Shown piece by piece: positions 17,660 through 26,324 of a stretch of 64,000 nucleotides of DNA. Within the stretch, counting starts at the first letter, position 1, and each line of letters opens with the position of its first letter. This DNA is from Leptolyngbya sp. KIOST-1 (GTDB lineage Bacteria > Cyanobacteriota > Cyanobacteriia > Phormidesmidales > Phormidesmidaceae). The translations under genes and the position numbers were made by a program. The stretch spans positions 806,001 through 870,000 of the forward strand of contig NZ_JQFA01000002.1 of the NCBI RefSeq assembly GCF_000763385.1, given 5' to 3'. The notes under the pieces are model-generated. The model did no database searches, was not told the origin of the DNA, and was given only the letters and a program-made list of their open reading frames with translations.

Positions 17660-17879
17660 GACACAGTAGAAGAGGCACTCACCTCATCCAAGCCAGGGCT
17701 ATTCAGAATTGATAAAGGGTCAACGTTGGGCACTGAAAATCAGGATGAACTGATGCTAGAGAACTCACGCACACCATCATTGAGAAGCCTCTATTGCAGG
17801 CAGGGAGGTCGTCATAGCCGGATACCGAATCGCGCCGACAAGATCCAAACAGGCGAAACCATGGCATTACTTTAGAAAA

Positions 17880-17917
17880 AAGACTGTAGGGGAAAGACTG
17901 TAGGGAGAAGACTGTGG
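17880..17917. promoter_or_regulatory. Triple AAGACTGTAGGG-type repeat upstream of the response-regulator gene
   Basis: Three near-identical units (AGACTGTAGGGG, AGACTGTAGGGA, AGACTGTGGC) follow each other with a 13-14 bp period, about 100 bp before the regulator start. Direct repeats of this kind are typical binding arrays for OmpR-type winged-helix regulators, so autoregulation is possible. The rest of the 356-bp gap (17660-18015) shows no gene. Confidence 0.35.
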
Positions 17918-18015
17918 CATTTTGTGTGAAAGTAAGGATCGCATCAAAAGGTAAAAAGTTCGTGTAATATCAACACTATTCTCATTGGATTGCTTTAATC
18001 CATCCCCATTAGTTG

Positions 18016-19242
18016 ATGAAAATTCTGCTGGTTTCATCCGATAACGTTTTGCAACATCAGCTGCAGCAATCGCTGTGTCACCACAATTTGATTACTGACG
18101 CTGCCAGCGATGGGCAAGAGGCCTGGGATTTGCTGCAAGCCTTTGTGTATGACGTGGTCTTGCTGGAAGCCCAGTTACCTGGGGTGGACGGGCTCAGTCT
18201 GTGCCGGCATTTGCGCGATGCGGGCAATCCGGTGCTGATTGTACTGATCATCGAGCCCGCCGTTTCCGAAGCTTGCCTCCAGGGCTTAGATAGCGGTGCC
18301 GACGCCTGTCTCCCCAAACCCATTCCCGTACCTGAACTGCTGGCCCACCTGCGCGCGCTCGCTCGACGAGGCGGGCGTCGCGCCAACCCCAAGTTAACCT
18401 GGGGGCCGCTGTTGCTCGACCCCGTCGCCCAGCGAATTACCTGCCAGGGCCAGGATTTAAAGCTAAATCGGAAAGAGTACCAACTGCTGGAATTGTTTCT
18501 GAGCCATCCCCGGCAGATGTTTCCCCGCAGCGAAATTGGCGATCGCCTGTGGACCCTAGATGACGACATTCCCAGTGACGCAACGGTCAAAAGCCACATC
18601 CGCAGCATTCGCCGCAAGCTAGAACAGGTGGGTGCTGACGATGTGATTCAAACCCACTACGGGCAGGGCTACTGCTTGAACCCGGTCTACGACCCTGTCG
18701 TCCGCTCAGCTCAGGGTAAAACACCCAAGCCAGAACTGCCGTTGGACGGTATTACCGCCAACATCTGGCAGGAGTTGATGACGGCCAATGCGCGCCTACA
18801 GCAGGAAATTGAGTACCGCCGACAGGTTGAGTCTCAGCTGAGACGTTCAGAATTGATGCTGCGCACCGCTCAGCGGGTCGCGCAAATTGGCTGCTGGGAG
18901 GTGGACCTTCACACGCGAGAAATCTACTGGACTGAGGAGTTATTTCTGATCCACGGTCTCTCTCCCGAGGGGCCAACCCCCAGTTACGAAGAATCCTTAA
19001 CCCTGATCCATCCCGATGACCGACAACTCCATGCAGAGGCCATCTATGGCCCGGCCAGTCGAGGCGAAGCCTTTGAAGCCAACCTGCGGATTGTTCGGGC
19101 CAACGATGGTCAGGTTCGCTACATCAACGCCCGAGGGGGGCCGCTTTTCGATGCAGACGGAAAAGTGATCAAGCTAACAGGAACAACCTTTGATATAACT
19201 CGGTGGGTTGTTGACAAAAAATTGCCGTCACAAACGCTTTGA
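18016..19242 (+). CDS. REC-wHTH-PAS regulator with a degenerate receiver
   Basis: From the ATG at 18016 (a TTG lies one codon upstream) the 408-residue protein has a receiver domain (about 1-118), an OmpR-type DNA-binding domain (about 125-225, ending in HIRSIRRKLEQ and THYGQGYCL), a short coiled linker and a PAS/PAC domain (about 270-400). In the receiver the phospho-accepting Asp is replaced by Glu51 (VVLLEAQLPGVDG), the first acidic-pair residue is Ser (LVSSDN), and the Thr/Ser before the fourth helix is missing, while Lys101 remains. It may therefore act without phosphorylation. A C-terminal PAS on an OmpR-type regulator is uncommon, and a kinase part may have been lost, because the gene ends right after PAC. 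Confidence 0.85.
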   Translation: MKILLVSSDNVLQHQLQQSLCHHNLITDAASDGQEAWDLLQAFVYDVVLLEAQLPGVDGLSLCRHLRDAGNPVLIVLIIEPAVSEACLQGLDSGADACLPKPIPVPELLAHLRALARRGGRRANPKLTWGPLLLDPVAQRITCQGQDLKLNRKEYQLLELFLSHPRQMFPRSEIGDRLWTLDDDIPSDATVKSHIRSIRRKLEQVGADDVIQTHYGQGYCLNPVYDPVVRSAQGKTPKPELPLDGITANIWQELMTANARLQQEIEYRRQVESQLRRSELMLRTAQRVAQIGCWEVDLHTREIYWTEELFLIHGLSPEGPTPSYEESLTLIHPDDRQLHAEAIYGPASRGEAFEANLRIVRANDGQVRYINARGGPLFDADGKVIKLTGTTFDITRWVVDKKLPSQTL

Positions 19243-19256
19243 TTGAATTCGTTTTT

Positions 19257-19305
19257 TGGCTTTCAAAAAAAATCTGGATACCTGGCCTCAAAACCCATAA
19301 AATTA
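19257..19305. repeat. Short dispersed repeat R3, copy 2
   Basis: This segment (AAAAATCTGGATACCTGGCC then TCAAAACCCA) matches 5754-5800 in the same orientation. It starts 15 bp after the regulator's stop codon, as copy 1 starts shortly after the tamB-like gene. Confidence 0.5.
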
Positions 19306-19364
19306 AACCAGTGTGTTGGCTGAGGTCTGCCCTCCAGCCGATGCCTGCTGCTCCAGGTTCCCCC

Positions 19365-19556
19365 ATGAAAAAGCGCTGTCTTCCCACCTACCTCATTCTC
19401 AGGAACATCGTATTAATCCTGGTCGGGGTAGCGAGTAGCGTAGTGGTTACCGCAGAACTTCACGTCTCAGCCAACCAGCAGCAGGAGGAAACGGCTGCGC
19501 TGCGTCGCCTGTTTGTGTATCAAATTTTGATCAGTGTTGGACAGCAGACACAGTAG
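19365..19556 (+). CDS. Small membrane protein, possibly truncated
   Basis: The 63-residue frame from the ATG at 19365 begins MKKRCLPTYLILRNIVLILV and has one membrane segment (about 10-30) and a Gln/Glu-rich tail ending SVGQQTQ. Its last codons overlap the start of a tfoX-like remnant, so its natural C-terminus may be lost. No family is recognised. Confidence 0.35.
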   Translation: MKKRCLPTYLILRNIVLILVGVASSVVVTAELHVSANQQQEETAALRRLFVYQILISVGQQTQ

Positions 19557-19708
19557 CCAGACGTTCAAAGATGTCGTAGTTCACCGATTGAACCAGGTGG
19601 CCCCGGTCACGGCGCGGGCCATGTTTGGCGGCTGACGACCTGGAGCAGCTCCACGAGTGGGTCGAAGTCTCCGTTGCGGTTGCCCGCCGGGACATACGGA
19701 AACGATAG
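19552..19708 (+). pseudogene. TfoX N-terminal-domain protein remnant with internal deletion
   Basis: One frame reads SSQTFKDVVVHRLNQVAPVT then ARAMFGG, the start of the TfoX/Sxy N-terminal domain. At about 19630 it hits a stop, and an overlapping frame reads ADDLEQLHEWVEVSVAVARR, the end of the same domain. The middle 50-60 residues are missing, and no start codon precedes the first piece. TfoX-like proteins are linked to competence regulation in other bacteria. This copy cannot make the normal product. Confidence 0.7.
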
Positions 19709-19732
19709 CCCAGCCCGGTTGGATGCTCCTGG

Positions 19733-21292
19733 CTAGGCTCCGATCGCCGAGGGGACCGGGTCTTTCTTCGCCTTTTTGGGTCGATTGATCGGGTCCATGT
19801 AGACCTCCAGGCGCTTAAACACCAGCGAGGCCAGGGAGGTCATCACCAGGTAGACGATCGCCACCGCCAGATACACCTCAAAGGCACGGTAGGTGGTGGC
19901 CACCGTCAGCTGCCCCTGGCGAAACAGCTCCTCAAAGCCGATCACCGCCGCCAAACTGGTGTCTTTGATCAGGGTGATGAACTCATTGCCCAGGGGGGGC
20001 AAAATGCGCCGAAAGGCCTGGGGAAAGATCACGTAGCGCATGGTCTCAACTGGGTTCATGGCCAGGGATTCGCCCGCCTCCCACTGGCCGCGATCGATCG
20101 ACTGAATGCCGCCCCGCAAAATCTCGGCCAGGTAGGCCGCCACATTCAGGCTGAGGGCCAAAACCGCGGCAAAGATACGGTTAAAGCTGAACTCAAAGCC
20201 CAGATTCTGGAACAGGGCGGGCAGGCCGAAGTAAATCATAAACAGCTGCACCAGCATGGGCGTGCCGCGAAAGAAATCGACGTAGATGCGGCAGAGCCAG
20301 CGCAGTGGCTTGATCGGCGAGATCATGGCAAAGGCCACCAGCGCCCCGCCAATCAGGCCCAAGAAGAACGAAAACGCCGTCAGCAGAATGGTGATCCACG
20401 CCCCCCGGATCAGGTTTTGGAACAGGCGGCCCCAAGCCAGGCCCGTGGCGGTACCGGCCTGGGCCAAAGCCGGGGCCACAGCGGGCAGTTCTGGCGGCTC
20501 GGCGGAGAACCAGCGCCGGTAGATCTCGGCGTAGGTGCCGTCCTGTAGCAGGGTGTCGAGGGCGGTGTTGATGTCGGCCAGGGCGGGGGAATTTTTCGGC
20601 AGGGCGATGCCGTAGTACTCCTCGGTGACCAGCTCGCCGACAATTTTAATCCCCTGCAGATTGGCCTCGTTGATGGCGTAGAGCGTCACGGGCAGGTCGT
20701 TGACCACCGCATCGACCCGGCCATTCAGCAGCTCCTGCAGGGCCAGGGGGGCACTGTCGAAGGTGCTAATGGCTGCACCCTCCACCTGGGCCGCCTGCTC
20801 CGCTCCGGTGGTACCAATCTGAACGGCAATCCGCTGGCCCGCCAGGTCCTCCAGGGAGTTGATGCTGTCGTTGCTCTCCCGGACCGCGATCGCCAGGCCC
20901 GCCTCAAAGTAGGGCCGCGAAAAGTCAATCGTCTGCGCCCGTTCGGCGGTGATGGTCATACCGCTGATGGCGGCATCGATGGTGTTGGACTGCAGGGCGG
21001 GCACCAGGCCGTCGAAGGGCAGACTGACAAAGCGTACCTCGCGCCCGGCGGTCTCACCGATCGCCTGCATCAGCTCAATATCGAAGCCAGTCAGGTTACC
21101 AGTGGCGTCGTCCCGCATTTCAAAGGGGGGAAAGGCAGGTTCGGTGCCCACCTCCCACACCGTGGGGGGAGCCTGGGCCACCCCGGCAAGCTGAGCCGCC
21201 CCCAGCCCCAACACCAGACCGAGCAGGAGGCTCAGCACCCGCTTCCACCACCGATTAGCCAAGAACCGATTAGCCAAGATACGAGGAACCAT
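19733..21292 (-). CDS. Polar amino-acid ABC transporter, fused substrate-binding protein and permease
   Basis: This 519-residue fusion (ATG at 21292; a TTG at 21310 is possible) has a signal-anchor (LSLLLGLVLGLGAAQLAG), a periplasmic SBP_bac_3 domain (about 45-275, with FDIELMQAIGE and ISGMTITAERAQTIDFSRPY) and a HisM/GlnP-type permease (about 295-510, with the EAA-type loop ESLAMNPVETMRYVIFPQAF). Such fusions serve glutamine, glutamate or other polar amino acids in cyanobacteria. The ATPase is encoded divergently at 21586. A short duplication at the start encodes NRFLANRWW. The true substrate is not readable. Confidence 0.9.
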   Translation of the reverse strand: MVPRILANRFLANRWWKRVLSLLLGLVLGLGAAQLAGVAQAPPTVWEVGTEPAFPPFEMRDDATGNLTGFDIELMQAIGETAGREVRFVSLPFDGLVPALQSNTIDAAISGMTITAERAQTIDFSRPYFEAGLAIAVRESNDSINSLEDLAGQRIAVQIGTTGAEQAAQVEGAAISTFDSAPLALQELLNGRVDAVVNDLPVTLYAINEANLQGIKIVGELVTEEYYGIALPKNSPALADINTALDTLLQDGTYAEIYRRWFSAEPPELPAVAPALAQAGTATGLAWGRLFQNLIRGAWITILLTAFSFFLGLIGGALVAFAMISPIKPLRWLCRIYVDFFRGTPMLVQLFMIYFGLPALFQNLGFEFSFNRIFAAVLALSLNVAAYLAEILRGGIQSIDRGQWEAGESLAMNPVETMRYVIFPQAFRRILPPLGNEFITLIKDTSLAAVIGFEELFRQGQLTVATTYRAFEVYLAVAIVYLVMTSLASLVFKRLEVYMDPINRPKKAKKDPVPSAIGA

Positions 21293-21585
21293 GGGCCGCA
21301 ACCACCTCAATGATCAAACAGAATAAGCGATTCAGGCAGCAAACTGTGCAGACCTCAAACCCTACTTAACAGCGCCAGGTACAGCGCCAGGTTTGAGGCA
21401 CCATAGTCAATTCTGCTCCGGCAAAAATGTTTTTTACGATACAGATCCCCTGAAGGGCCAGTGATTCTCTGTAATATAGAAATCTCATCCAAGTCCAGAG
21501 GTGGGGGTTTACCTGGAGAAACTCCAGAACCTGAGCTGGATTTGGTCCATCCGCCATTCAGCTATCCCCTTTTGGCACAGTCTCT
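21293..21585. promoter_or_regulatory. Divergent promoter region of the amino-acid transporter
   Basis: The 293-bp gap lies between the start of the binding protein/permease and that of the ATPase, so it should drive both. It contains two overlapping copies of AGCGCCAGGT near 21371-21392. No GTA-N8-TAC box that would point to NtcA was found. Confidence 0.4.
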
Positions 21586-22356
21586 ATGACCGCTACCCTG
21601 CCTGCGATCGACACCCCGGTGATTGCCTGCGAAAACCTGCACAAGAGCTACGGTCCCATCGAGGTGCTCAAGGGAGTTAGCACCGCCTTTACTAAGGGCG
21701 ATGTGGTGTCAATCATTGGCCCGTCGGGCTGCGGCAAGAGCACCTTCCTGCGCTGCCTAAATCGGCTAGAGGCCATCAACCAGGGTCACCTGGAGGTGAT
21801 GGGGCAGGACGTGTCGGCCCCTAAGCTGCCCCGGCAGGCGCTCTACCACCTGCGCAGCCAGGTGAGCATGGTGTTTCAGCACTTCAACCTGTTCCCTCAC
21901 CTGACGGTGCTGGAAAATTTGATGCTGGCCCCGCGCAAGGTACTCAAGTTTCCGGCCGGCGACTGTCAGGACCTGGCCGCCCACTACCTGGCCAAAGTGG
22001 GCCTCAGCGATCGCGCCGAGGCCTATCCCGAGCAGCTTTCCGGTGGCCAAAAGCAGCGGGTGGCGATCGCCCGCAGCCTCTGTATGAAGCCCGTCGCCAT
22101 CCTGTTTGACGAGCCCACCAGCGCCCTTGACCCCGAACTCGTCGGCGAGGTACTGGGGGTGATGCGCCAGCTGGCCGAGGAGGGCATGACCATGGTGGTG
22201 GTCACCCACGAAATGCAGTTTGCCCGCGAAGTCTCCAACCGGGTGCTGTTTTTCAACGACGGCGTCATCGAAGAAGAAGGCAGGCCGGGAGAGGTGTTTA
22301 GCCATCCCCGCAGCGATCGCCTGAGGGCGTTTCTCAGCCGCCTGAGCCAGAATTAG
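21586..22356 (+). CDS. Polar amino-acid ABC transporter ATPase (GlnQ type)
   Basis: This 256-residue ABC ATPase carries Walker [10 protein letters not shown] near residue 46, the Q-loop [16 protein letters not shown], the signature [15 protein letters not shown], Walker [15 protein letters not shown] and the H-loop VTHEM. The QHFNLFPH and '[18 protein letters not shown]' forms are typical of glutamine/polar amino-acid importers. It should power the fused binding protein/permease encoded divergently, giving a complete importer from two genes. The long frame on the opposite strand is a shadow. Confidence 0.93.
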   Translation: MTATLPAIDTPVIACENLHKSYGPIEVLKGVSTAFTKGDVVSIIGPSGCGKSTFLRCLNRLEAINQGHLEVMGQDVSAPKLPRQALYHLRSQVSMVFQHFNLFPHLTVLENLMLAPRKVLKFPAGDCQDLAAHYLAKVGLSDRAEAYPEQLSGGQKQRVAIARSLCMKPVAILFDEPTSALDPELVGEVLGVMRQLAEEGMTMVVVTHEMQFAREVSNRVLFFNDGVIEEEGRPGEVFSHPRSDRLRAFLSRLSQN

Positions 22357-22516
22357 GGAGTCGGGGAGTGGGTAAGTAGATGGGTGCATGGGGGCATGGG
22401 TGCCCAAAACCCAAAACCCGATACCCAAATCCCAAATCCCCCCACAAACCATTGATCTTATCGTGCATCAACGCTAAGATTAGAATCTTTGGAAAATGTT
22501 CGGAGAGTAAACGTTT

Positions 22517-23125
22517 ATGGCGCGATACAGAGGCGCTCGCCTGCGGGTTGTACGCCGCCTGGGTGAGCTACCGGGTCTGTCCCGCAAATCCCCCCGCAAG
22601 GCCTATCCCCCTGGGCAGCACGGCCAGGACCGCAAGAAAAAGTCTGAATATGCGGTGCGGCTCGAAGAAAAGCAAAAGCTGCGCTTCAACTACGGCCTGA
22701 CCGAGAAGCAGCTGCTGCGCTACGTGAAGAAAGCCCGTCGGGCCGGTGGTTCGACCGGGCTGGTGATCCTACAGCTGCTCGAAATGCGGCTCGACAACAC
22801 TGTCTTTCGGCTTGGCTTTGGGCCCACCATTCCCTCGGCCCGTCAGGTAGTCAACCACGGCCACATCTGCGTCAACGGTCGGGTGGTGTCAATTCCCAGC
22901 TACCAGTGCCGCCCCGGTGATGTGATCACCGTGCGCGATCGCGATGCCTCCAAGAAACTGGTTGAAGCCAACCTGGAGTTTCCCGGTCTGGCCAACGTGC
23001 CCAGCCATCTCGAACTGGACAAAGCCAAGCTGACCGCCAAGGTCAACGGCATCATTGAGCGCGAGTGGGTGGCCCTCAACATCAACGAACTGCTGGTGGT
23101 TGAGTACTACTCCCGTAAGGCCTAA
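22517..23125 (+). CDS. rpsD: 30S ribosomal protein S4
   Basis: The 202-residue protein begins [20 protein letters not shown] and contains an S4 RNA-binding domain ([38 protein letters not shown]). S4 nucleates 30S assembly on 16S rRNA. The length and N-terminus match cyanobacterial and plastid S4. A GGAGAG ribosome-binding site lies 10 bp upstream. The gene stands alone, as in other cyanobacteria, and is followed by a strong terminator at 23216. Confidence 0.98.
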   Translation: MARYRGARLRVVRRLGELPGLSRKSPRKAYPPGQHGQDRKKKSEYAVRLEEKQKLRFNYGLTEKQLLRYVKKARRAGGSTGLVILQLLEMRLDNTVFRLGFGPTIPSARQVVNHGHICVNGRVVSIPSYQCRPGDVITVRDRDASKKLVEANLEFPGLANVPSHLELDKAKLTAKVNGIIEREWVALNINELLVVEYYSRKA

Positions 23126-23215
23126 GGCTGCAGGCCCTTACTGGATTTGGTTTTGCTGGCCGATGAGGCTTTTCGCTTACCGCCCATAACACATTACTCT
23201 GAATAGATTATTCTT

Positions 23216-23251
23216 TGGTCCCTGGCCCGTCAGCCAGGGACCATTTATTTT
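23216..23251 (+). terminator. Rho-independent terminator after rpsD
   Basis: An 11-bp perfect stem TGGTCCCTGGC/GCCAGGGACCA with a 6-base loop is followed by TTTATTTT. It lies 90 bp after the rpsD stop and 38 bp before the next plus-strand gene. Confidence 0.85.
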
Positions 23252-23288
23252 GGCGACTCAGAGGTGAATTGGCCAGAATAGAGGAGTC

Positions 23289-23585
23289 ATGTCTGTAGCC
23301 AAGCCAGTGCCCATGCCCTGCCAGCTGTGCCATCGTCCGGTGGCCGATCTGACTGAACATCACCTGGTGCCCCGCCAGTACACCCGCAGGCGCAAGCTCC
23401 CCACCAGTGACACGGTGCTGCTGTGCCGCCCCTGCCACAAACACATTCATACCCTGTTCGACAACCACACCCTGGCCCGCGAGTTCAACACTTTAGAACG
23501 CCTGCAGGCTGAACCCAGGCTACAACGGTTTGTCGCCTGGGTGAGCAAGCAGCAGCTAGACAAGCGGGTCAGGAGCTATCGGTAG
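23289..23585 (+). CDS. Small HNH-type nuclease-like protein
   Basis: The 98-residue protein has two zinc-binding pairs, Cys11-x2-Cys14 and Cys46-x2-Cys49, with EHHLVPRQY at residues 23-31 and CRPCHKHIH at 46-54, the layout of a compact HNH fold. It has no further domain. Similar small HNH proteins are common in cyanobacteria with unknown targets. It follows rpsD after a terminator, so it needs its own promoter. Its stop is 5 bp from that of the convergent universal stress gene. Confidence 0.75.
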   Translation: MSVAKPVPMPCQLCHRPVADLTEHHLVPRQYTRRRKLPTSDTVLLCRPCHKHIHTLFDNHTLAREFNTLERLQAEPRLQRFVAWVSKQQLDKRVRSYR

Positions 23586-23590
23586 CGGCC

Positions 23591-24118
23591 CTAGGCCGTG
23601 GCGCTGGCCGTGGCGGGGGCGGGGGTGCTAGCGGCGTCAGTCGTTGGATGCACCACCAGCACTGAGCAGGTGGCCCGGTGCATGACGTAGTTGCTGACGC
23701 TGCCCAGCAGCAGTTCGCTGAGGCCCCGCCGACCGTGGCTTCCCACCATAATCAGGTCGGCCTGCCACGAGTCGGCCACGTTGCAGATCATGGCGGCGGG
23801 TTCCCCGGTCACCTGGGTAAATTCAGCGGTGACCCCGGCGGCGGCGGCAATTTCCTGCTCCTGGCGCAGTTGGGCAATGCCCTGGGCTTCAAACTCCTCC
23901 CACCGCTGCTGGTACAGCCGCCAGGTGGAGTCTTCGAGCACTGGATAGTAGGCCTGGTAGGAGCGAATGGGAATGCCGGGGCTGCCATCTTCGTAGGCGG
24001 AGAGCACATGGCAGAGCATGAGCTGAGCTTGGGTAGCGCGGGCGAGGTCCAGCGCTTTTTCAAACACGGCTTCGCGATGGGGTGAGTTATCGAGAGCAAC
24101 CAAGATTTTCTTAAACAT
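23591..24118 (-). CDS. Universal stress protein (UspA family)
   Basis: This 175-residue single-domain Usp begins MFKKILVALDNSPHREAVFE and ends with the ATP-binding motif GSHGRRGLSELLLGSVS (G-x2-G-x9-G-S) and SVLVVHP. These motifs place it with ATP-binding, cytoplasmic Usp dimers used in stress survival. The Ala/Thr/Pro-rich C-terminal tail (TTDAASTPAPATASATA) is probably disordered. It stands alone. Confidence 0.92.
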   Translation of the reverse strand: MFKKILVALDNSPHREAVFEKALDLARATQAQLMLCHVLSAYEDGSPGIPIRSYQAYYPVLEDSTWRLYQQRWEEFEAQGIAQLRQEQEIAAAAGVTAEFTQVTGEPAAMICNVADSWQADLIMVGSHGRRGLSELLLGSVSNYVMHRATCSVLVVHPTTDAASTPAPATASATA

Positions 24119-24353
24119 GGCGGTTTGTCTCCTGGATACAGGCCCGCGTTTTAGGCTCTCTGGAAGTGCAGCGCTAGAGACAGTGGAGGAGCCAGGCCAG
24201 CGGCGTTCGGCTACACCTCAATTATAGAAAGCCGGACCGCTCAATCCCCGCAGCCGTAACAATGCCTTACGGTACCAGTTCAAAGGACTAAACCCTGACG
24301 GGCGCACGGGGTCTGCGGGGGCTGAGCGCTGGGGTCAACGGCAGCTCGCAAAC

Positions 24354-25454
24354 CTACAGGGGGGCACTGGCGCGATCGCACTCTCCCCCCAGAGCCGACA
24401 CAATCGTGCAGGTGTTGGCCACCAGCATGGCCTGTACGGTTTCGGCATCGCTGCCCCGCTCCCCTGGACCTTCGACGAGCAGCGGCTGCTCGGCTACGCT
24501 CACCCCGGCATCGTTGGCCACCGATTCGATCAGCTGCGGGTTGGTGGTGTCTTCGGCAAAGATGGCGGGCACCTGGGCGGCCTTCACCTGATCGACCAGG
24601 GCCCTCATCGCCCCAGGGGTGGGCCTTTCCTCAGTACTCAACCCGCTGAGTGCCCCCTTCACCTCAAAGCCATAGGCAGCGGCAAAGTAGTTAAACGCCT
24701 CGTGGGTGGTGACCAACTGTCGCTGGTCGGCGGGCACCGTTGTCACCTGGGCCTGAATCCAACGATCGATTTCGGCGAACTGGCTGGCCAGGCGATCGGC
24801 GTTTTCTGCATAGAAATCGGCCTGGTCGGGGTTGATCTGCGCCAGCGAGTCAGCAATGACGCTCACCATGGCGGCGTTGTGGATGGGATTGTGCCAGACG
24901 TGGGGATCGGGCACTAGCTCACCGTCCGCCGTAGCGCCGTGGTCATGGTCGTGGTCGTGGCCGTGGTCGTGGTCATGGTCATGACCGTGGTCGTGGCTGT
25001 GATCATGGCCGTGGTCGTGACTGTGGTCATGGGCTGCCCCCAAAAGCGGATCGGGCACCGCCACTTCAAAAACCGCTACCCGTTCGGCAGCGGTGGTGCT
25101 GTTTTCGACCACAGCAATCAGGCTGGGCGCTGCGTTGTAGCCGTCGTAGAGAATCAGATCGGCCTGCTCAATCGCCTGGCGATCGGAGGGCCGGACCTGG
25201 TAGGTGTGGGGATCGACGCCGGGCTCGAGCAGACAGGTGAGCGCTACCGTTGTCTCTGCAATCTGCTCGGTCAAATCGCAGATTACGCTGGTAGTCGCCA
25301 CCACCACCGGACTTTCAGCCTCAGCAGCGGCGGCATCGTCGGGGGATGTCACCGCAACATCGTCACCGCTGCAGCCGACTAAACCGAGGGCCAGCACCAG
25401 GCCCAGGCGTCCCGACCAGCGAACCACCGTCGCCGTCCCTGGATTGAAAACCAT
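24354..25454 (-). CDS. znuA: Zinc ABC transporter substrate-binding lipoprotein (ZnuA type)
   Basis: The 366-residue protein has a lipoprotein signal (LVLALGLVGC-SG, Cys28), a cluster A-1 binding-protein fold (VVATTSVICDLTEQIAETTV, LLEPGVDPHTYQVRPSD, DPHVWHNP, FAEDTTNPQLIESVANDAG) and a long His/Asp loop (about 140-175) made of HDHDHDHG-type repeats between the first metal His and the core. Such a loop is typical of zinc rather than manganese binding proteins. It diverges from the ATPase gene around a Zur-like box. No permease gene lies nearby. Confidence 0.93.
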   Translation of the reverse strand: MVFNPGTATVVRWSGRLGLVLALGLVGCSGDDVAVTSPDDAAAAEAESPVVVATTSVICDLTEQIAETTVALTCLLEPGVDPHTYQVRPSDRQAIEQADLILYDGYNAAPSLIAVVENSTTAAERVAVFEVAVPDPLLGAAHDHSHDHGHDHSHDHGHDHDHDHGHDHDHDHGATADGELVPDPHVWHNPIHNAAMVSVIADSLAQINPDQADFYAENADRLASQFAEIDRWIQAQVTTVPADQRQLVTTHEAFNYFAAAYGFEVKGALSGLSTEERPTPGAMRALVDQVKAAQVPAIFAEDTTNPQLIESVANDAGVSVAEQPLLVEGPGERGSDAETVQAMLVANTCTIVSALGGECDRASAPL

Positions 25455-25536
25455 TGCCTCTTCCTCCTAGAAATAATCCTCATCCCCGTTCAGGCCTGGA
25501 GATAGCCAGAAATGGATAACTCGACTATGATGAAAG

Positions 25537-25551
25537 TGATAATGGTTATCA
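25537..25551. promoter_or_regulatory. Zur-type operator between znuA and znuC
   Basis: TGATAATGGTTATCA is an inverted repeat that extends to GAAA at the left and TTTC at the right (25532-25555). It matches the known form of cyanobacterial Zur boxes (TGATAAT-NATTATCA-like). It ends only 13 bp before the ATG chosen for znuC and 82 bp before that of znuA, so one bound Zur dimer could repress both genes when zinc is ample. Confidence 0.8.
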
Positions 25552-25564
25552 TTTCATGGGTGCC

Positions 25565-26308
25565 ATGCTAGAGGTTCAAAACCTGTCTGTCAACTACCGG
25601 GGAGTGACGGCCCTGGAGGATGTTTCCCTATCGGTAGGGGCGGGGGAACTGGTGGGGTTGATTGGCCCCAACGGAGCAGGCAAAAGCACCCTGATTCAGG
25701 CCATGCTGGGGCTGGTGCCCAGCCGTGGGCAGGTGCTATTTCAGGGAATGCCGCTGCGGCGACGGCGGCGGTTGATCGCCTACGTGCCCCAGCGATCGCG
25801 CATCGACTGGAACTACCCGATTACCGCTGGGCAGGTGGCGATGATGGCCCAGTCCGCCCTGGCGGGCTGGTTTCGCCAACCCAGTCAGCGGGCCAAACAG
25901 CGGGTTACGGTAGCCCTGGAGCGGGTGGATATGCTGCACCTGTGCGATCGCCCCATCGGTCAGCTCTCCGGCGGTCAGCAGCAGCGCGTATTTCTGGCCC
26001 GCGCCCTGGCCCAGAACGCTGACCTGCTGCTTTTGGACGAACCCTTCACCGGCATCGACAAAAAAACCGAAGCCCTGATGCTGGGCATCTTTGCCGAACT
26101 CCAGGCCGAAGGCAAAACCCTGATGGTGTGCAACCACGAGTGGGGCGACGCGCTGCAGCGCTACGATCGCCTGCTGCTGCTCAACCGCCGCCTGCTTGCC
26201 GACGACACCCCCGCCGCCGTTATGACCTTTGACAACATTCAGCGAGCCTACGGTCAGGGACCCCAACTCAGCCACAGCCGCAGCGCCTACACCGACTTTT
26301 TTTGCTGA
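25565..26308 (+). CDS. znuC: Zinc ABC transporter ATPase (ZnuC type)
   Basis: From the ATG at 25565 the 247-residue ATPase has Walker A GPNGAGKST, the Q-loop AYVPQRSRIDWNYPITAGQV (the form seen in metal importers), signature LSGGQQQRVFLARAL, Walker B LLLLDEPFTGID and H-loop NHEW. It belongs to the Zn/Mn cluster A-1 family and should pair with the divergent ZnuA. The ATG at 25556 is also possible but sits directly on the operator. The expected permease gene znuB does not follow: two mobile repeats start soon after the stop. Confidence 0.88.
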   Translation: MLEVQNLSVNYRGVTALEDVSLSVGAGELVGLIGPNGAGKSTLIQAMLGLVPSRGQVLFQGMPLRRRRRLIAYVPQRSRIDWNYPITAGQVAMMAQSALAGWFRQPSQRAKQRVTVALERVDMLHLCDRPIGQLSGGQQQRVFLARALAQNADLLLLDEPFTGIDKKTEALMLGIFAELQAEGKTLMVCNHEWGDALQRYDRLLLLNRRLLADDTPAAVMTFDNIQRAYGQGPQLSHSRSAYTDFFC

Positions 26309-26324
26309 CTCATTAGCACCGTTA

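Noticed and set aside
17612-17875. An 87-codon plus-strand frame upstream of the regulator
   Set aside because: It has no ribosome-binding site or family pattern and overlaps the start of the decayed minus-strand gene.
21293-21585. Possible NtcA box in the transporter promoter
   Set aside because: No GTA-N8-TAC with a properly placed -10 was found.
24939-25382. A frame of VVMV-type repeats on the plus strand
   Set aside because: It is the reverse reading of the His/Asp-rich loop of ZnuA.
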